Source of the DNA: Tunturiibacter empetritectus
GTDB lineage: Bacteria > Acidobacteriota > Terriglobia > Terriglobales > Acidobacteriaceae
Assembly (NCBI RefSeq): GCF_013410875.1
Contig: NZ_JACCCU010000001.1
Span: forward strand, 1,984,001-2,048,000
Direction: 5' to 3'
Length of the DNA stretch: 64,000 nt
Shown here: piece after piece, positions 19,513 to 28,676 of the stretch
Layout: each line of letters opens with the position of its first letter
Numbering within the stretch: position 1 is the first letter of the stretch
Notes under the pieces: generated by a model
The model's input: the letters and a program-made list of their open reading frames with translations, nothing else
The model's database searches: none
Told to the model about the DNA's origin: nothing
Position numbers and translations under genes: made by a program

Positions 19513-20730
19513 ATGCGCGATAGACGACATCTCCTCACCCTCTGGGCCCTGGTTCTGTTCACCGTCCCGGCGGTGGCGAGCCCCGCGGCAAACCCCACAG
19601 CAAAATCCGATCAGTTCACGCCCCTCATCGCCTCAGCCCACACCCCCAACGCCCGGCCCTTCCTCGGAACCGACAACCGCATCCACATCGTCTACGAGCT
19701 TCTCCTCACCAACACCAACGCCACCCCGGCAACCCTCCAAACCATCGACGTCGTCGACGCCTCCTCGCCTTCGACCGTCCTCGCCGGCTACTCCGGCAAG
19801 CAGCTCCTCACTCACCTGCGAAGCACAAACGGCGCACCCGTCACCGACACCACCATCGAGTTCAACGGCTCGCGTCTCTTCCTCCTCGACATCGCCCTCG
19901 ATCAGTCCGCATCTCTCCCCGCACACCTGGCCCACCACCTCGAGCTGCTGGGCGGGGCCACACCAGCGCGCGAACCCGCCACACCAACCCATCTCAGCTA
20001 CACCGCCGCACCCATCACCCTTCTGCACAAACTCCCCACCATCGGTCCGCCCCTCCGCGGCAAAGGCTGGGTCGTCCTCAACGGATGCTGCGGCCTCACC
20101 GGCGCCCACCGCTCTACCGGCCTCGCCATCAACGGAGACATCTTCTACGCCCAACGCTTCGCCATCGACTGGATGCTCCTCGACAAAGAGGGCCGCCTCA
20201 TCCACGGAGACGCCGCCAACGTTCGCAACTACACCGCATACGACGCTGACGTCATCGCAGTCGCAGACGCCACCGTCGTCAGCACACGCAACGACCTCAC
20301 CGACCAGGTCCCCGGAGTCATGCCCGACCCAAAGACCATCAACCTTGAAAACGTAGACGGAAACCACGTCGTCCTCAATCTCGGCGACGGAGTCTTCGCC
20401 TTTTACGCGCACCTGCAAAAAGGGTCTGTCCTGGTCTCGCCAGGCGACCACGTCAAACGCGGCCAGCTCCTCGGCAAGCTCGGAAACACCGGCAACACCT
20501 CAGGGCCGCACCTGCACTTTCACCTCATGGAAGGAGCCTCGGAGTTAGGCTCGAACGGCATCGCCTACGCGATTGATCACTTCGACTTCGCCGGCCAGAT
20601 CTCCGCGCAACAGTTTCAAGACGCCAAGGATCTCGAAGGCGTCTGGAACAAAGGCCTCTTGCCCACACCCTCGCCACGCCACGATCAGTTCCCGCTCGAC
20701 CTCGACATCATCGACTTCCCAACCCGGTAG
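19513..20730 (+). CDS. M23-family metallopeptidase (peptidoglycan hydrolase-like)
   Basis: 405 aa with a signal peptide (about 1-25). The C-terminal half carries a peptidase M23 (LytM) domain: HR...RFAIDW supplies the first His/Asp ligands and PHLHFHLM the HxH pair near residue 337, with VSPGDHVKRGQLLGKLGNTG before it. The N-terminal half is a beta-rich domain of unknown role. It probably cuts peptidoglycan cross-links or acts as a structural LytM protein in the periplasm. It is the next gene after the giant ASH protein. Its last 46 bp overlap the 3' end of the convergent membrane protein gene. Confidence 0.87.
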   Translation: MRDRRHLLTLWALVLFTVPAVASPAANPTAKSDQFTPLIASAHTPNARPFLGTDNRIHIVYELLLTNTNATPATLQTIDVVDASSPSTVLAGYSGKQLLTHLRSTNGAPVTDTTIEFNGSRLFLLDIALDQSASLPAHLAHHLELLGGATPAREPATPTHLSYTAAPITLLHKLPTIGPPLRGKGWVVLNGCCGLTGAHRSTGLAINGDIFYAQRFAIDWMLLDKEGRLIHGDAANVRNYTAYDADVIAVADATVVSTRNDLTDQVPGVMPDPKTINLENVDGNHVVLNLGDGVFAFYAHLQKGSVLVSPGDHVKRGQLLGKLGNTGNTSGPHLHFHLMEGASELGSNGIAYAIDHFDFAGQISAQQFQDAKDLEGVWNKGLLPTPSPRHDQFPLDLDIIDFPTR

Positions 20731-21614
20731 AAGCCAAAGTCTCGTCTTGCTCCCGCCACCAGCAACACCGCTCCGGCAAACAGCAGAGTATCCCAGACGT
20801 AGTTCGCCCCCTCCAGCACCGCCGGAGCCCCCGACGCCATCAGCAGAATAGGCAGATAAAGAAACAGCGTCAGCAGAGTCATCACCAAACCCACCGCCGT
20901 CGCCCCGTCGCGGCAATATCTCCTCGTCAACATCGCCACTCCGCCCCCAAGATAAACCAGCCCCGTCAACAGCGCCCAAACATGAGGCCCCGGCACCCAC
21001 GGCGGCGTCAGTTTACCCAACGGAACCCCCGGCGCAAACTGCGGATACAGGATCAGCTCTACGCCGTACACCATCAGCACAACAGCAAAGATCACCCGCC
21101 CAATCCACACCGCTAAACTCTCACCGCCATCTCGCGACCCACCCCACAAAGACCCAGCAAGCGCCAGCGCCCCTGCACCAAAGCTGAGATCCCGCAGCGC
21201 CACATTCCAGATGATTCTGTCGTGCACCTGCGCCACCGCATTCGGCACATGGATCATCATCACAAACAGAAGAAACATGATCGCAAGCAGCGTCGCGGTC
21301 AATCGAACACGTATCCCAAGCGCCAGACTAAAAGCCGCAGCGATCAACGCAATGCCAACGAGGTACACCCAGAACAAACGCGCCGGCATCCACACAGGAA
21401 CAACGCCAAGTATCACCTTACCGAGCGCCAGATGCTCCACACCAAAGGCTGCCAGCGGCGCAGCAAACAACACCCGTCCGACGGCAACAAGTTTGTCCAG
21501 CCCCACCGCCCTCTGCAACTCTCGTCTCGCGGCGACAAATCCAATAACAAGAACAATCACTCCAGCAGCACAGATCCACACATTAGAACTCGGCGTCACA
21601 CCCACCTCTTCCAT
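20685..21614 (-). CDS. Multi-span membrane protein, DoxX-like
   Basis: 309 aa from ATG 21614 (TTG 21623 is possible). About eight hydrophobic helices are visible, beginning with VWICAAGVIVLVIGFVAA. The repeated layout (helix, short charged loop such as FGVEHLALGK, helix) resembles two fused DoxX-like four-helix units; GRVIFAVVLMVYGVEL echoes GRVLFAAPLAAFGVEH. It is an inner-membrane protein without a catalytic motif. Its 3' end overlaps the M23 gene by 46 bp on the opposite strand. The assignment rests on the helix pattern, so the family is tentative. Confidence 0.7.
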   Translation of the reverse strand: MEEVGVTPSSNVWICAAGVIVLVIGFVAARRELQRAVGLDKLVAVGRVLFAAPLAAFGVEHLALGKVILGVVPVWMPARLFWVYLVGIALIAAAFSLALGIRVRLTATLLAIMFLLFVMMIHVPNAVAQVHDRIIWNVALRDLSFGAGALALAGSLWGGSRDGGESLAVWIGRVIFAVVLMVYGVELILYPQFAPGVPLGKLTPPWVPGPHVWALLTGLVYLGGGVAMLTRRYCRDGATAVGLVMTLLTLFLYLPILLMASGAPAVLEGANYVWDTLLFAGAVLLVAGARRDFGFYRVGKSMMSRSSGN

Positions 21615-21643
21615 GGCGCCCAATCACCAGGCCCTACCGCATC

Positions 21644-21763
21644 TTAGAGCGGCGGTGTGCGCTGAACCAGTTCCACTTCTATGATCTTCGGTATAGCCAC
21701 TCCACGCGTCGCTGGATACAGAAAGCCTGCCACAACCAAAGAAGCAAGCAGACCGTGCCTCAT
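21644..21763 (-). CDS. 39-residue small protein with a hydrophobic N-terminus
   Basis: A short ORF starting MRHGLLASLVVAGFLYP and ending VQRTPPL. Start ATG 21763 has AAGGAG six bases upstream, the strongest ribosome site in this area, which argues for translation. The N-terminus looks like a signal or single membrane segment followed by a short polar tail (PKIIEVELV). It stands 30 bp before the DoxX-like gene on the same strand, so the two may be co-transcribed. No family recognised; it could also be a leader peptide. Confidence 0.45.
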   Translation of the reverse strand: MRHGLLASLVVAGFLYPATRGVAIPKIIEVELVQRTPPL

Positions 21764-21990
21764 GTCACTCTCCTTCAGACAGCGCCGCCGCAACGCTCTA
21801 ATTCGTAGACACGCAGCCCGAGCGGCGTCCAGCCAAGCCAAAACGTGACCCCCAATCTCATCGTCACGCCACAAACCAGCAGACAAACCCTATTGTTTCA
21901 TTACCCTATGTCTGCCAGACCACATAGGAGTATACTGGCGCTTTGATGCCGCGAGCTTCCTGGTCTTCGCGCAATCCTGGGAGGAAAACG

Positions 21991-22821
21991 ATGGCAGCCG
22001 CGAAGCTTTTATTAGTCGACGACGACGAGACAATACTCCTTACCCTCGACATCATTCTAAGAAAGCATGGCTTTGACGTGACGATTGCTGCAACCGTAAC
22101 CGAAGCTCTCAAGCGCATCAGCTCCGAGGTCTTCGACGTCCTTCTCAGCGATCTCCACATGCCCGGTCCAGGAGACGGCCTCACCGTCGTCAGCGCCATG
22201 CGGCACGCCAACCCAAAAGCCGTCACCATACTGCTGAGTTCGTTTCCCCAAATGGACGCCGCGGCTCAGGCGATCCTGCTCCAGACCGACGAAATTCTCG
22301 TTAAGCCAATGGACGTAAACATGCTGGTGGATGCCATCAAACAACGGCTCGCCGCCGGCCCCACTCGTGTCCGCATAGTCGAGAGCGTCGCCACCATTCT
22401 TGAACGCTCCACCGAAAGCACCATCAGCGACTGGTACGAACTCGTCGAAAAGGAAGAGTCGTTGATGGCAATTCCAATGACATTCCAACTGCGCTCCGGC
22501 CATCTACCTCAGGTCTTCTTGGATCTCGTCCTGCGTCTCCGTTCCTCAAAGATTCTTGGCACCAAAGAAATCTTCTCGGAGGCAGCCACAGAGCACGGCA
22601 CCACACGCCGCAGACAGGGCTATACCGCTGCCATGATGGTCGAGGAGTCGCGCATGCTCCAGGTCAGCGTCTTCAACACCCTGCAGAAAAACCTCGCGAA
22701 CATTGACTTCAGCGTTGTACTGATCGGAGTTATGACCATCGCCGACGAGATCGATTCACAACTCGCTCAGGCAATGAAGAGCTATCTCGCAGAGTCCGTC
22801 GTCGACGCTCTTCCCGCATAA
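21991..22821 (+). CDS. Response regulator with RsbR-like helical C-terminal domain
   Basis: 276 aa from ATG 21991, which has GGGAGGA upstream; ATG/GTG-type starts at 21943 lack this. The receiver domain (about 3-120) has the acidic pair in LLVDDDETI, the phosphoacceptor Asp in LLSDLHMPGPGDG, Ser in LLSSFP and the Lys in EILVKPMD. The C-terminal half is all-helical (about 125-276), similar in look to stressosome/RsbR N-terminal sensory domains, without an HTH. It probably signals through protein contacts. No cognate kinase is adjacent. Confidence 0.83.
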   Translation: MAAAKLLLVDDDETILLTLDIILRKHGFDVTIAATVTEALKRISSEVFDVLLSDLHMPGPGDGLTVVSAMRHANPKAVTILLSSFPQMDAAAQAILLQTDEILVKPMDVNMLVDAIKQRLAAGPTRVRIVESVATILERSTESTISDWYELVEKEESLMAIPMTFQLRSGHLPQVFLDLVLRLRSSKILGTKEIFSEAATEHGTTRRRQGYTAAMMVEESRMLQVSVFNTLQKNLANIDFSVVLIGVMTIADEIDSQLAQAMKSYLAESVVDALPA

Positions 22822-22943
22822 AGATGAGCTTCCTGCATAAAGCACCTCAGTCCACCAGCCAGACCATCACCATCAAACGAATCGTCATCGCCCATGAGAC
22901 CGTTGCCGCCGCTGCATCGGAGTGCTCGACTCGTCCCCATCCA

Positions 22944-24704
22944 TCATCTCAGCCGCTCCTGCAGCAGATGCTCCGAGACACGGATTGCGTTCGCAATGAT
23001 CGTCAGCGAGGGATTCACCGCACTAGCCGACACAAAGCACGACGCATCAACCACGTAAAGATTGTCCAGATCATGGACCTTGCAATGCACATCCAGAACA
23101 TTTGTGCTGGGATCTTCTCCCATGCGGCATGTGCCGTTCTGATGCCCCACGCCCTCCAGCGGAATGCGTTTCTTGAAGTAAGCGTGCAGCGGAACCTGAG
23201 CCGTAGCATGGCCTGCCTTCTTTAGAACATCGACCCAGCGTTCCTTCAAACGATCAAAGGACTTTACATTGTTCGGCATATAAGCGAGTTGAATCCGATG
23301 CGGTGCGTTCGTGGTCACCGGTTCAGATTGATTGGTCTGCCCTGTATCGCCGGATGGATGCGCCCCAACCACACCGGGCTGAACGTCTTCGACCGACAGC
23401 GGGGTCGTGTTATGCAACGTGACCCGATTTTCGGGGTCGGGCAGGTCCTCCGTCGTCAACCACCACGGCACCGCATGATGTTTCATTGTCTCCAGCACAA
23501 ACCCCGGAGTCAGGGGCGGCGCGTCACCCTTCATCATCTCGTGGTGGAAGCTGCCCACCGGTTGAACCTGCCCAAGGGGAAAGGGATACGCCGGATCACT
23601 GTCTTTCAGGTAAAAGTCGTTCGTGCCCCAGGTCTTGGTGTAGGCATCCTCATTGCGCTGGGTCGACAAAGCCAGCAGCGCGTCCGCCTGGTGATACATA
23701 AAGTTGCGCCCCACCTGATCCGACCGATTGCCAAGTCCATTCGGGTGCTTCTCGTTCGCAGAGGCAAGCAGCACCACCGCGGAGTTGATCGCGCCTGCAC
23801 AAAGGGCAAAGATACCCGCCGTGTAAGTAGCCGTCCGATCCGACCGCGAAGGAGACAGCGCATCGCTCTTACTCTGCTCCGAAGCGTTGCCATAAGCGCT
23901 TCCAGGGCCCGAATGGATCACCTCGACCGCAGTGACGGCCGTACCCGTTGCGTTCGTCAGCAGGCGAGTAACGCGCGTGTTGGTCATCAAGGTCACATTC
24001 GAGAGGTGCATGATCTCTCGAATGCAGTTAATGTCAGCGTCCGACTTTGCATGAACCAGGCACGGATAGCCGTCGCAGGTGTCGCAACGCGCACACTTCG
24101 AGGCCACCGGATCGGCCTCATTCCGTTTAAGCCCTAACGGTATCGGAAAAGTATGAACTCCAAGCCTGCGAACGTCATCCTCGATCGTCTGCATTCGGGG
24201 TTCATTCGACAAGGCAGGATAGGGGTACGGCTTCGAATGAAAAGGCTCCGTAGGATCAAACGAAGACCCGAATCCACCTGGGACGGACGGCGCAGACCCA
24301 AGATCGCCGTGTACATGAAAGAGCTCTTCAGCACGCGTGTAGTACGGCTCAAGATCCGCGTAGCTGATAGGCCACGCCGGTGAGATTCCGCCTTGGTGGC
24401 GAATCACACCGAAGTCCTCGGCCCGCATCCGGAACATCGCTGCCCCGTACACCTTCGTCTGGCCTCCAACGTAATACGCCTGCTGTGGGTGCAGATCCTG
24501 GCCTTCTTTGTTCTGCCACACCTCTTTGGTGTGATACCGATTGTCGAGGAAGACAGCGGAGGTGTCCCAGTTCAACTTTTCCTGGGGCAGGAACGGCCCA
24601 CGCTCCAGAATGAGAATATTCTTGCCGGCCAGCGCAAGATGCATGGCAAGCGTACCGCCGCCCGCTCCGGTACCAATCACGATCGCATCATATTGAGAGG
24701 ACAT
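22944..24704 (-). CDS. GMC-family FAD-dependent oxidoreductase
   Basis: 586 aa from ATG 24704 (ATG 24719 also possible). The Rossmann motif GTGAGGGTLAMHLA and LERG give the FAD-binding start; GHQNGTCRMG holds the catalytic His region and SAVNPSLTIIANAIR the C-terminal Asn. GMC enzymes oxidise alcohols or sugars with FAD. A distinctive insert near residue 215 reads CARCDTCDGYPC (C-x2-C-x2-C-x4-C), which could bind zinc or an iron-sulfur cluster. No Tat signal or partner cytochrome gene is nearby. Convergent with the response regulator. Confidence 0.88.
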   Translation of the reverse strand: MSSQYDAIVIGTGAGGGTLAMHLALAGKNILILERGPFLPQEKLNWDTSAVFLDNRYHTKEVWQNKEGQDLHPQQAYYVGGQTKVYGAAMFRMRAEDFGVIRHQGGISPAWPISYADLEPYYTRAEELFHVHGDLGSAPSVPGGFGSSFDPTEPFHSKPYPYPALSNEPRMQTIEDDVRRLGVHTFPIPLGLKRNEADPVASKCARCDTCDGYPCLVHAKSDADINCIREIMHLSNVTLMTNTRVTRLLTNATGTAVTAVEVIHSGPGSAYGNASEQSKSDALSPSRSDRTATYTAGIFALCAGAINSAVVLLASANEKHPNGLGNRSDQVGRNFMYHQADALLALSTQRNEDAYTKTWGTNDFYLKDSDPAYPFPLGQVQPVGSFHHEMMKGDAPPLTPGFVLETMKHHAVPWWLTTEDLPDPENRVTLHNTTPLSVEDVQPGVVGAHPSGDTGQTNQSEPVTTNAPHRIQLAYMPNNVKSFDRLKERWVDVLKKAGHATAQVPLHAYFKKRIPLEGVGHQNGTCRMGEDPSTNVLDVHCKVHDLDNLYVVDASCFVSASAVNPSLTIIANAIRVSEHLLQERLR

Positions 24705-24856
24705 GCTCTTAGGATGCACGAAAAATCCATCGTTCCTCGCCTCTCACCAAAAATTCAAGGAAGCCGCACAGGCGCAAAGGACCACTTCTCTCCTCCGCAA
24801 CAAAAATCGTCTTTCAGCGTGGCTCTTCGTTACATGTTCTCTTATCCGCCTTAAAC

Positions 24857-24931
24857 AAAAATCGTCATTTCGACCGAAGCCGTGCAGTCTCATCGCACGG
24901 CGCAGTGGAGAAGCCCCGCATTTCGTCTTTT
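24857..24931 (+). repeat. Dispersed repeat (ATCGTCAT...GCAGTGGAGA...CCCGCATTT)
   Basis: Contains AAATCGTCATTTCGACCGAAGC, an internal 6-bp hairpin (CCGTGC/GCACGG), then GCAGTGGAGAAGCCCCGCAT. A closely related string lies inside recQ at 34043-34105. Located in the 282-bp region between the GMC gene start and the 251-residue secreted protein. Likely a genome-wide intergenic repeat. Confidence 0.55.
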
Positions 24932-24986
24932 GCTTATCCCCACGCCCGCCGATAGCCAACCCCACGAAACAAATAGAGAAAATGCC

Positions 24987-25742
24987 CTACTGCCCATAAA
25001 GCCGATACCGAATCCAGTACGTCCCGTTACTCCAATCGATTCGGTTCCCATCCCGGCTGATCGTCCCCGCGATACTCGTCCCCTGCCAGTTCGTCGTCAC
25101 ACTCCACTTGCCGTTGAACGACCCAGTCGCCCTGTCCCCATTCTCATTCTGTAGCGTCAGGTTTCCTCGACGCTGCTGAATCGAGCAGGACAACGACCTG
25201 TTCCCATTCGGATACCATCGCCCATTCAGATTCGGAGCACGACGGCCGCCACCACCACCGCCGTTATAGCACCGCGTCCAGAAGGTCCCATTCGACCAAT
25301 CGATCCGTCCGCCACTCAGCGTCCCCGTCACAAACTGCCACTCCGGCGCGACTATCTGATTATCTCCCTGCAGATTCCCAATCGAGGTACTTCCACTCTC
25401 ATTCGTCAGGTTCAGCATCGGCCCGCTGGCGCTGATCGATGCCTGCTTCGAAGGATCTCCCTGCGCGCACCACGCCCCCAGAAATCCGCCCGGCCACTGC
25501 TGATTATTCCTTCGCTCCTGGTCCTGCTGTTGCTGCCTCTGTTGCGACGCATCCGGCGGAGGCCCCTGCGGATTTTGCGAGTCCGACGGCATCGTCGGCA
25601 TGCTCGGCATCGGCGGTCCCTGCGGAATCTGAGGCGCCTGCGGTGGCGCGGGCATAAGCTGAGCCATCCCTGCCACCGTAAAGACAAGGCCACTCAACAA
25701 TACACACAACGCTGCTCTGTTAAAGCGAACGAGACTCATCAC
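24987..25742 (-). CDS. Secreted Gln/Pro-rich protein with a duplicated C-terminal domain
   Basis: 251 aa, not recognised. A signal peptide (about 1-28, ending AGMAQ) is followed by a low-complexity Pro/Met/Gln region (about 30-85). Two related modules of about 70 residues follow: each ends in GT(L/I)S..G.RIDWSNGT(F/Y)W.R, near 130-160 and 220-248, joined by a Gly-rich linker. The Trp/Asn/Gly pattern suggests small beta-sheet domains, perhaps binding polysaccharide or membrane. Single gene on its strand, downstream of a kinase-like gene. Confidence 0.72.
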   Translation of the reverse strand: MMSLVRFNRAALCVLLSGLVFTVAGMAQLMPAPPQAPQIPQGPPMPSMPTMPSDSQNPQGPPPDASQQRQQQQDQERRNNQQWPGGFLGAWCAQGDPSKQASISASGPMLNLTNESGSTSIGNLQGDNQIVAPEWQFVTGTLSGGRIDWSNGTFWTRCYNGGGGGGRRAPNLNGRWYPNGNRSLSCSIQQRRGNLTLQNENGDRATGSFNGKWSVTTNWQGTSIAGTISRDGNRIDWSNGTYWIRYRLYGQ

Positions 25743-25867
25743 GGCTCTCTTCCTTGCATGAAGGCGAAGCTACAATCCTCCCGAATCGCACGTCGGCAAA
25801 TTAGAACATATGAAATCATTCGCCGCCATCATTTTGGGTGACAGTTCAGAGCTTCCGCGAAGCAAAC

Positions 25868-26683
25868 TCACTTGGGACGATTAGCCGCTCTCGGCAGCGA
25901 CAGCAACCTCGCCGCCAACACAGACAGCCGCTGAATTGGCTCTGCCAACTCCTCCGCCAGTGTCTTCGCATCCTTGGGCTCTTTGCCTGCACCCGCCAGA
26001 TACACAATATTCGTAATGCTCTGCAACGGATTGTTGATCCGGTGAGCCAGTTCATTGGCCATTCCCGCAGCCGCAGCATGTACGGCCTGCTCCATCAGCA
26101 GCTTCTGCTGCCGTTGCTGTCTCACCCCCATCGCAGCGAAGTCAGCCAGCATCTGCATCATGCGAAGATCGCCTCCATCGAACGCCTCATCCCGTCCATG
26201 CGCCATGATCCAGATCGTGCCTCGCGTCTCCCCCGACACCCAAGGCAACAAAAGGCCGTCGGTCACCGTAGGCGCTTCGATCCCCATCAGATCGAAGAAC
26301 CGCTGTGTCACGCGAAACAGCTGCGGCCGTCCCCGCTCAAGACACATCCCGCAGGCGCTGGGACTCCGTGGCAACGTCGCATTTAAGAAGCCTGCATACT
26401 CCCCCGCCGTCGCAACCCACTCGTAGAACTCCGCATCGTTCTTGTTCTCCCGCTCAATGCTGATCCCCGAGCTGTCGGCACCGCACAACTCCACCGCCGC
26501 ATTCACCAGCTCCTGCAGAATCGTGTCCGGGTTCTCTACAAAAGCATGTCCCAGCCGGCTCATGCCCTCCATCTGCATCGCAACATTGCGCTCATGCAAC
26601 AGTCTTCTCGCGAACGAAGCGTCCTCGAAGAGGTCGACTACCTCCAAACCGGTGTCCACTGCCATCGAAGTAAGCGCGCTCAT
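25868..26683 (-). CDS. GAF-domain protein with a HisKA-like segment but no ATPase domain
   Basis: 271 aa from ATG 26683, chosen because AAGGAAGG lies seven bases upstream; the frame is open to 26836. The middle (about 40-190) fits a GAF sensor domain (NAAVELCGADSSGISIE..., RGTIWIMAH). A helical stretch near 205-245 contains MANELAHRINNPLQSI, which matches the phosphoacceptor H-box of histidine kinases. The protein then ends after about 40 more residues, and no HATPase_c motifs (N, G1, G2 boxes) exist in any frame of the 125 bp downstream. It may be a dimerising regulator, a phosphotransfer protein or a truncated kinase. Confidence 0.72.
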   Translation of the reverse strand: MSALTSMAVDTGLEVVDLFEDASFARRLLHERNVAMQMEGMSRLGHAFVENPDTILQELVNAAVELCGADSSGISIERENKNDAEFYEWVATAGEYAGFLNATLPRSPSACGMCLERGRPQLFRVTQRFFDLMGIEAPTVTDGLLLPWVSGETRGTIWIMAHGRDEAFDGGDLRMMQMLADFAAMGVRQQRQQKLLMEQAVHAAAAGMANELAHRINNPLQSITNIVYLAGAGKEPKDAKTLAEELAEPIQRLSVLAARLLSLPRAANRPK

Positions 26684-26880
26684 CTCAAAACCTTCCTTGA
26701 ATCTGGCTAAACGATTCTGACCCATCTGCTTGCGTGCCAAGTCGTCTGACCGTAGCCACATCGTGCTTCTCAAACCTGAAGCGTCAATCATACTGTTCGG
26801 GGAGGTAATGCAGATACTACTCCACAACCCACCCAAAAAACCTCAAAAAAACTGTCTCAACATGGCGCATTTTTCAGAGC

Positions 26881-26994
26881 CAAAAAACACGCGGCGAAAT
26901 CACCACATCAGCCACGCATCTCACCACAACTACACCACCCAAATACCACGTCCAAAACACACTTTTTCCCAAAACACCCCTCAAAAACGCCCAT
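26881..26994 (+). repeat. CACCAC-rich dispersed repeat, copy A
   Basis: Consists of spaced CCACG/CACCAC words followed by ACACACTTTTTCCCAAAAC and CTCAAAAACGCC. The reverse complement of 63568-63662 shows the same order of words and spacing. It fills much of the 363-bp gap between the GAF protein and ribBX. No gene is seen in this gap. Confidence 0.6.
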
Positions 26995-27046
26995 AACGCG
27001 CAGTTCTCCCCCAGCCCAACACGCCGGAATGTTTTCTGAAAAAAAT

Positions 27047-28192
27047 CTACCGCCGAACCCTCTCGATCGACACCGGAACCTGCTCCACAATCTCGATCCC
27101 GAACCCCTGCAACGCCGGCACGTGCGTCGGCGTATTGGTCAGCAGCCGAATCTTATGAATCCCCAGATCCGAAAGAATCTGCCCGCCCAGCCCCACCTGC
27201 CGCAGCGTTCGATGCGCCCTGTCATCACTTCCCTCGCGTGCCCGCTGCTCCCGATGCAGCACAATCCGCGCCGGCGTTACACCTCTATCCACGCCAAAAC
27301 CCGCGCTGCCATTGTGCAGATACACCAACGCCCCCCTGCCCGCCTGCGCAATCATCTTCAGCGACTGCTCCACCACCGCCCTGCAATCGCACAACGTCGT
27401 AGAGAAAACATCCCCCGCCAGGCAGTGCGTATGCACCCGCACCGGCACCGGTTCCTTGCCGCTCACATCGCCAAACACCAGCGCAATATGCGACTCCCCA
27501 CCATCGACCTCGCTCTCATAGGCGATCATGCGGAACTCCCCATGCGCCGTAGGCATCAACGACTCCGCGACGCGATGGATGTATCGTTCATTTTGTAACC
27601 GGTAACGGATCAAATCCGCCACCGTCACCATCAGCAGCCCATGCTCCGCGCAGAACTTCACCAGGTCCGGCACCCGCGCCATCGTGCCATCGTCATTCAT
27701 AATCTCGCAGATCACACCAGCCGTAACTAGCCCAGCCATCCGCGCCAGATCCACCGAAGCCTCTGTCTGCCCGGCCCTCACCAGCACGCCACCCTTGCGC
27801 GCCCGCAACGGAAACACATGCCCCGGCCGCGCCAGATCATGCGCTGTCGATCGCGGATCGATCGCCACCTTGATCGTATGCGCTCTGTCCGCCGCAGATA
27901 TCCCTGTCGTCACACCCTCCCGCGCCTCGATACTCTCCGTGAACGCAGTCCCAAACCGCGACGTGTTCTCCTGCGTCATCGGCCCCAGCCTCAGGTAATC
28001 CGCACGCTCCTCAGTGAGCGTCAGGCAGATTAACCCACGGCCATACTTCGCCATAAAGTTGATCGCCTCCGGCGTGACAAACTCCGCAGCCAGCGTCAGG
28101 TCGCCCTCGTTCTCGCGGTCTTCGTCATCCACAACGACCACCATTCGACCTGCCTTGATCTCCGCTACTGCTTCCGTCACGTCAGCAAACAT
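27047..28192 (-). CDS. ribBA: 3,4-dihydroxy-2-butanone-4-phosphate synthase fused to a degenerate GTP cyclohydrolase II domain (RibBX-like)
   Basis: 381 aa from ATG 28192. The N-terminal half (about 1-205) is a complete DHBP synthase: [16 protein letters not shown], the [21 protein letters not shown] region and PGHVFPLRA; it turns ribulose 5-phosphate into the four-carbon riboflavin precursor. The C-terminal half has the GCHII fold including the zinc ligands in [14 protein letters not shown], but the catalytic EGRGIGL signature is replaced by NGSAGFG, removing the conserved Arg, and the following QD.G.DT..AN motif is absent. Such RibBX hybrids are known in Proteobacteria. A separate ribA should exist elsewhere. 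DHBP synthase activity is expected; GCHII activity is doubtful. Confidence 0.88.
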   Translation of the reverse strand: MFADVTEAVAEIKAGRMVVVVDDEDRENEGDLTLAAEFVTPEAINFMAKYGRGLICLTLTEERADYLRLGPMTQENTSRFGTAFTESIEAREGVTTGISAADRAHTIKVAIDPRSTAHDLARPGHVFPLRARKGGVLVRAGQTEASVDLARMAGLVTAGVICEIMNDDGTMARVPDLVKFCAEHGLLMVTVADLIRYRLQNERYIHRVAESLMPTAHGEFRMIAYESEVDGGESHIALVFGDVSGKEPVPVRVHTHCLAGDVFSTTLCDCRAVVEQSLKMIAQAGRGALVYLHNGSAGFGVDRGVTPARIVLHREQRAREGSDDRAHRTLRQVGLGGQILSDLGIHKIRLLTNTPTHVPALQGFGIEIVEQVPVSIERVRR

Positions 28193-28247
28193 ATTCCCCG
28201 CCTTCCACTTGCATCTCTTTCGACGCATCCCATCTTACGTCCGTCGC

Positions 28248-28289
28248 AAAAAAAGAAACGCCACCCGCAATGGGCAGCGTCTTCTTTTT
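28248..28289 (-). terminator. Possible bidirectional terminator
   Basis: An imperfect hairpin (ACGCCACCC...GGGCAGCGT) is flanked by an A-run on the left and CTTCTTTTT on the right. It lies between the stop of the 75-residue gene (28320) and ribBX on the same strand. Confidence 0.4.
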
Positions 28290-28319
28290 ACAATCCGATG
28301 ACAAGATCCAAACAACCAC

Positions 28320-28547
28320 TTACAGCGTGGACTCGATCTCAAATCCCCATGCCTCAAGCAGCGCCTCAGGAATGTACTTCGAATTCTTGTTTCTGCGGGC
28401 CCACTCACGAAGCCGGGTCGAGCGAATGTACTGGTCGGGCGTTAGCTTGAACTCCTTCACAACCTGCTCGAACGATGTTACCGTTGGAACAACCGGCCCG
28501 ATCGGCTCAGGCTTGCCCCAGTTGGGATTTCCACGACGCTTTGCCAT
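28320..28547 (-). CDS. Small conserved-looking basic protein, function unknown
   Basis: 75 aa, starting MAKRRGNPNWGKPEP. Basic N-terminus, then a compact helical segment (FEQVVKEFKLTPDQYIRSTRLREWARRN) that could be a small DNA- or protein-binding domain, and an acidic C-terminus. A weak GAGG site lies about 14 bases before the ATG. Codon use matches neighbours. It stands between the S10 peptidase and ribBX on the same strand and is probably transcribed alone. No family assigned. Confidence 0.7.
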   Translation of the reverse strand: MAKRRGNPNWGKPEPIGPVVPTVTSFEQVVKEFKLTPDQYIRSTRLREWARRNKNSKYIPEALLEAWGFEIESTL

Positions 28548-28676
28548 ATCTTTTTCAGTACCTCTTCACAATTTGATTTCCGCACATAGCGTTTTGCACA
28601 CTGGGAAAGAAACGCAACCTTCATTCTAAGGCATTTATCCGGCAAAAGCAAACGTTTTGCCCCTATCTCTCAAGCG

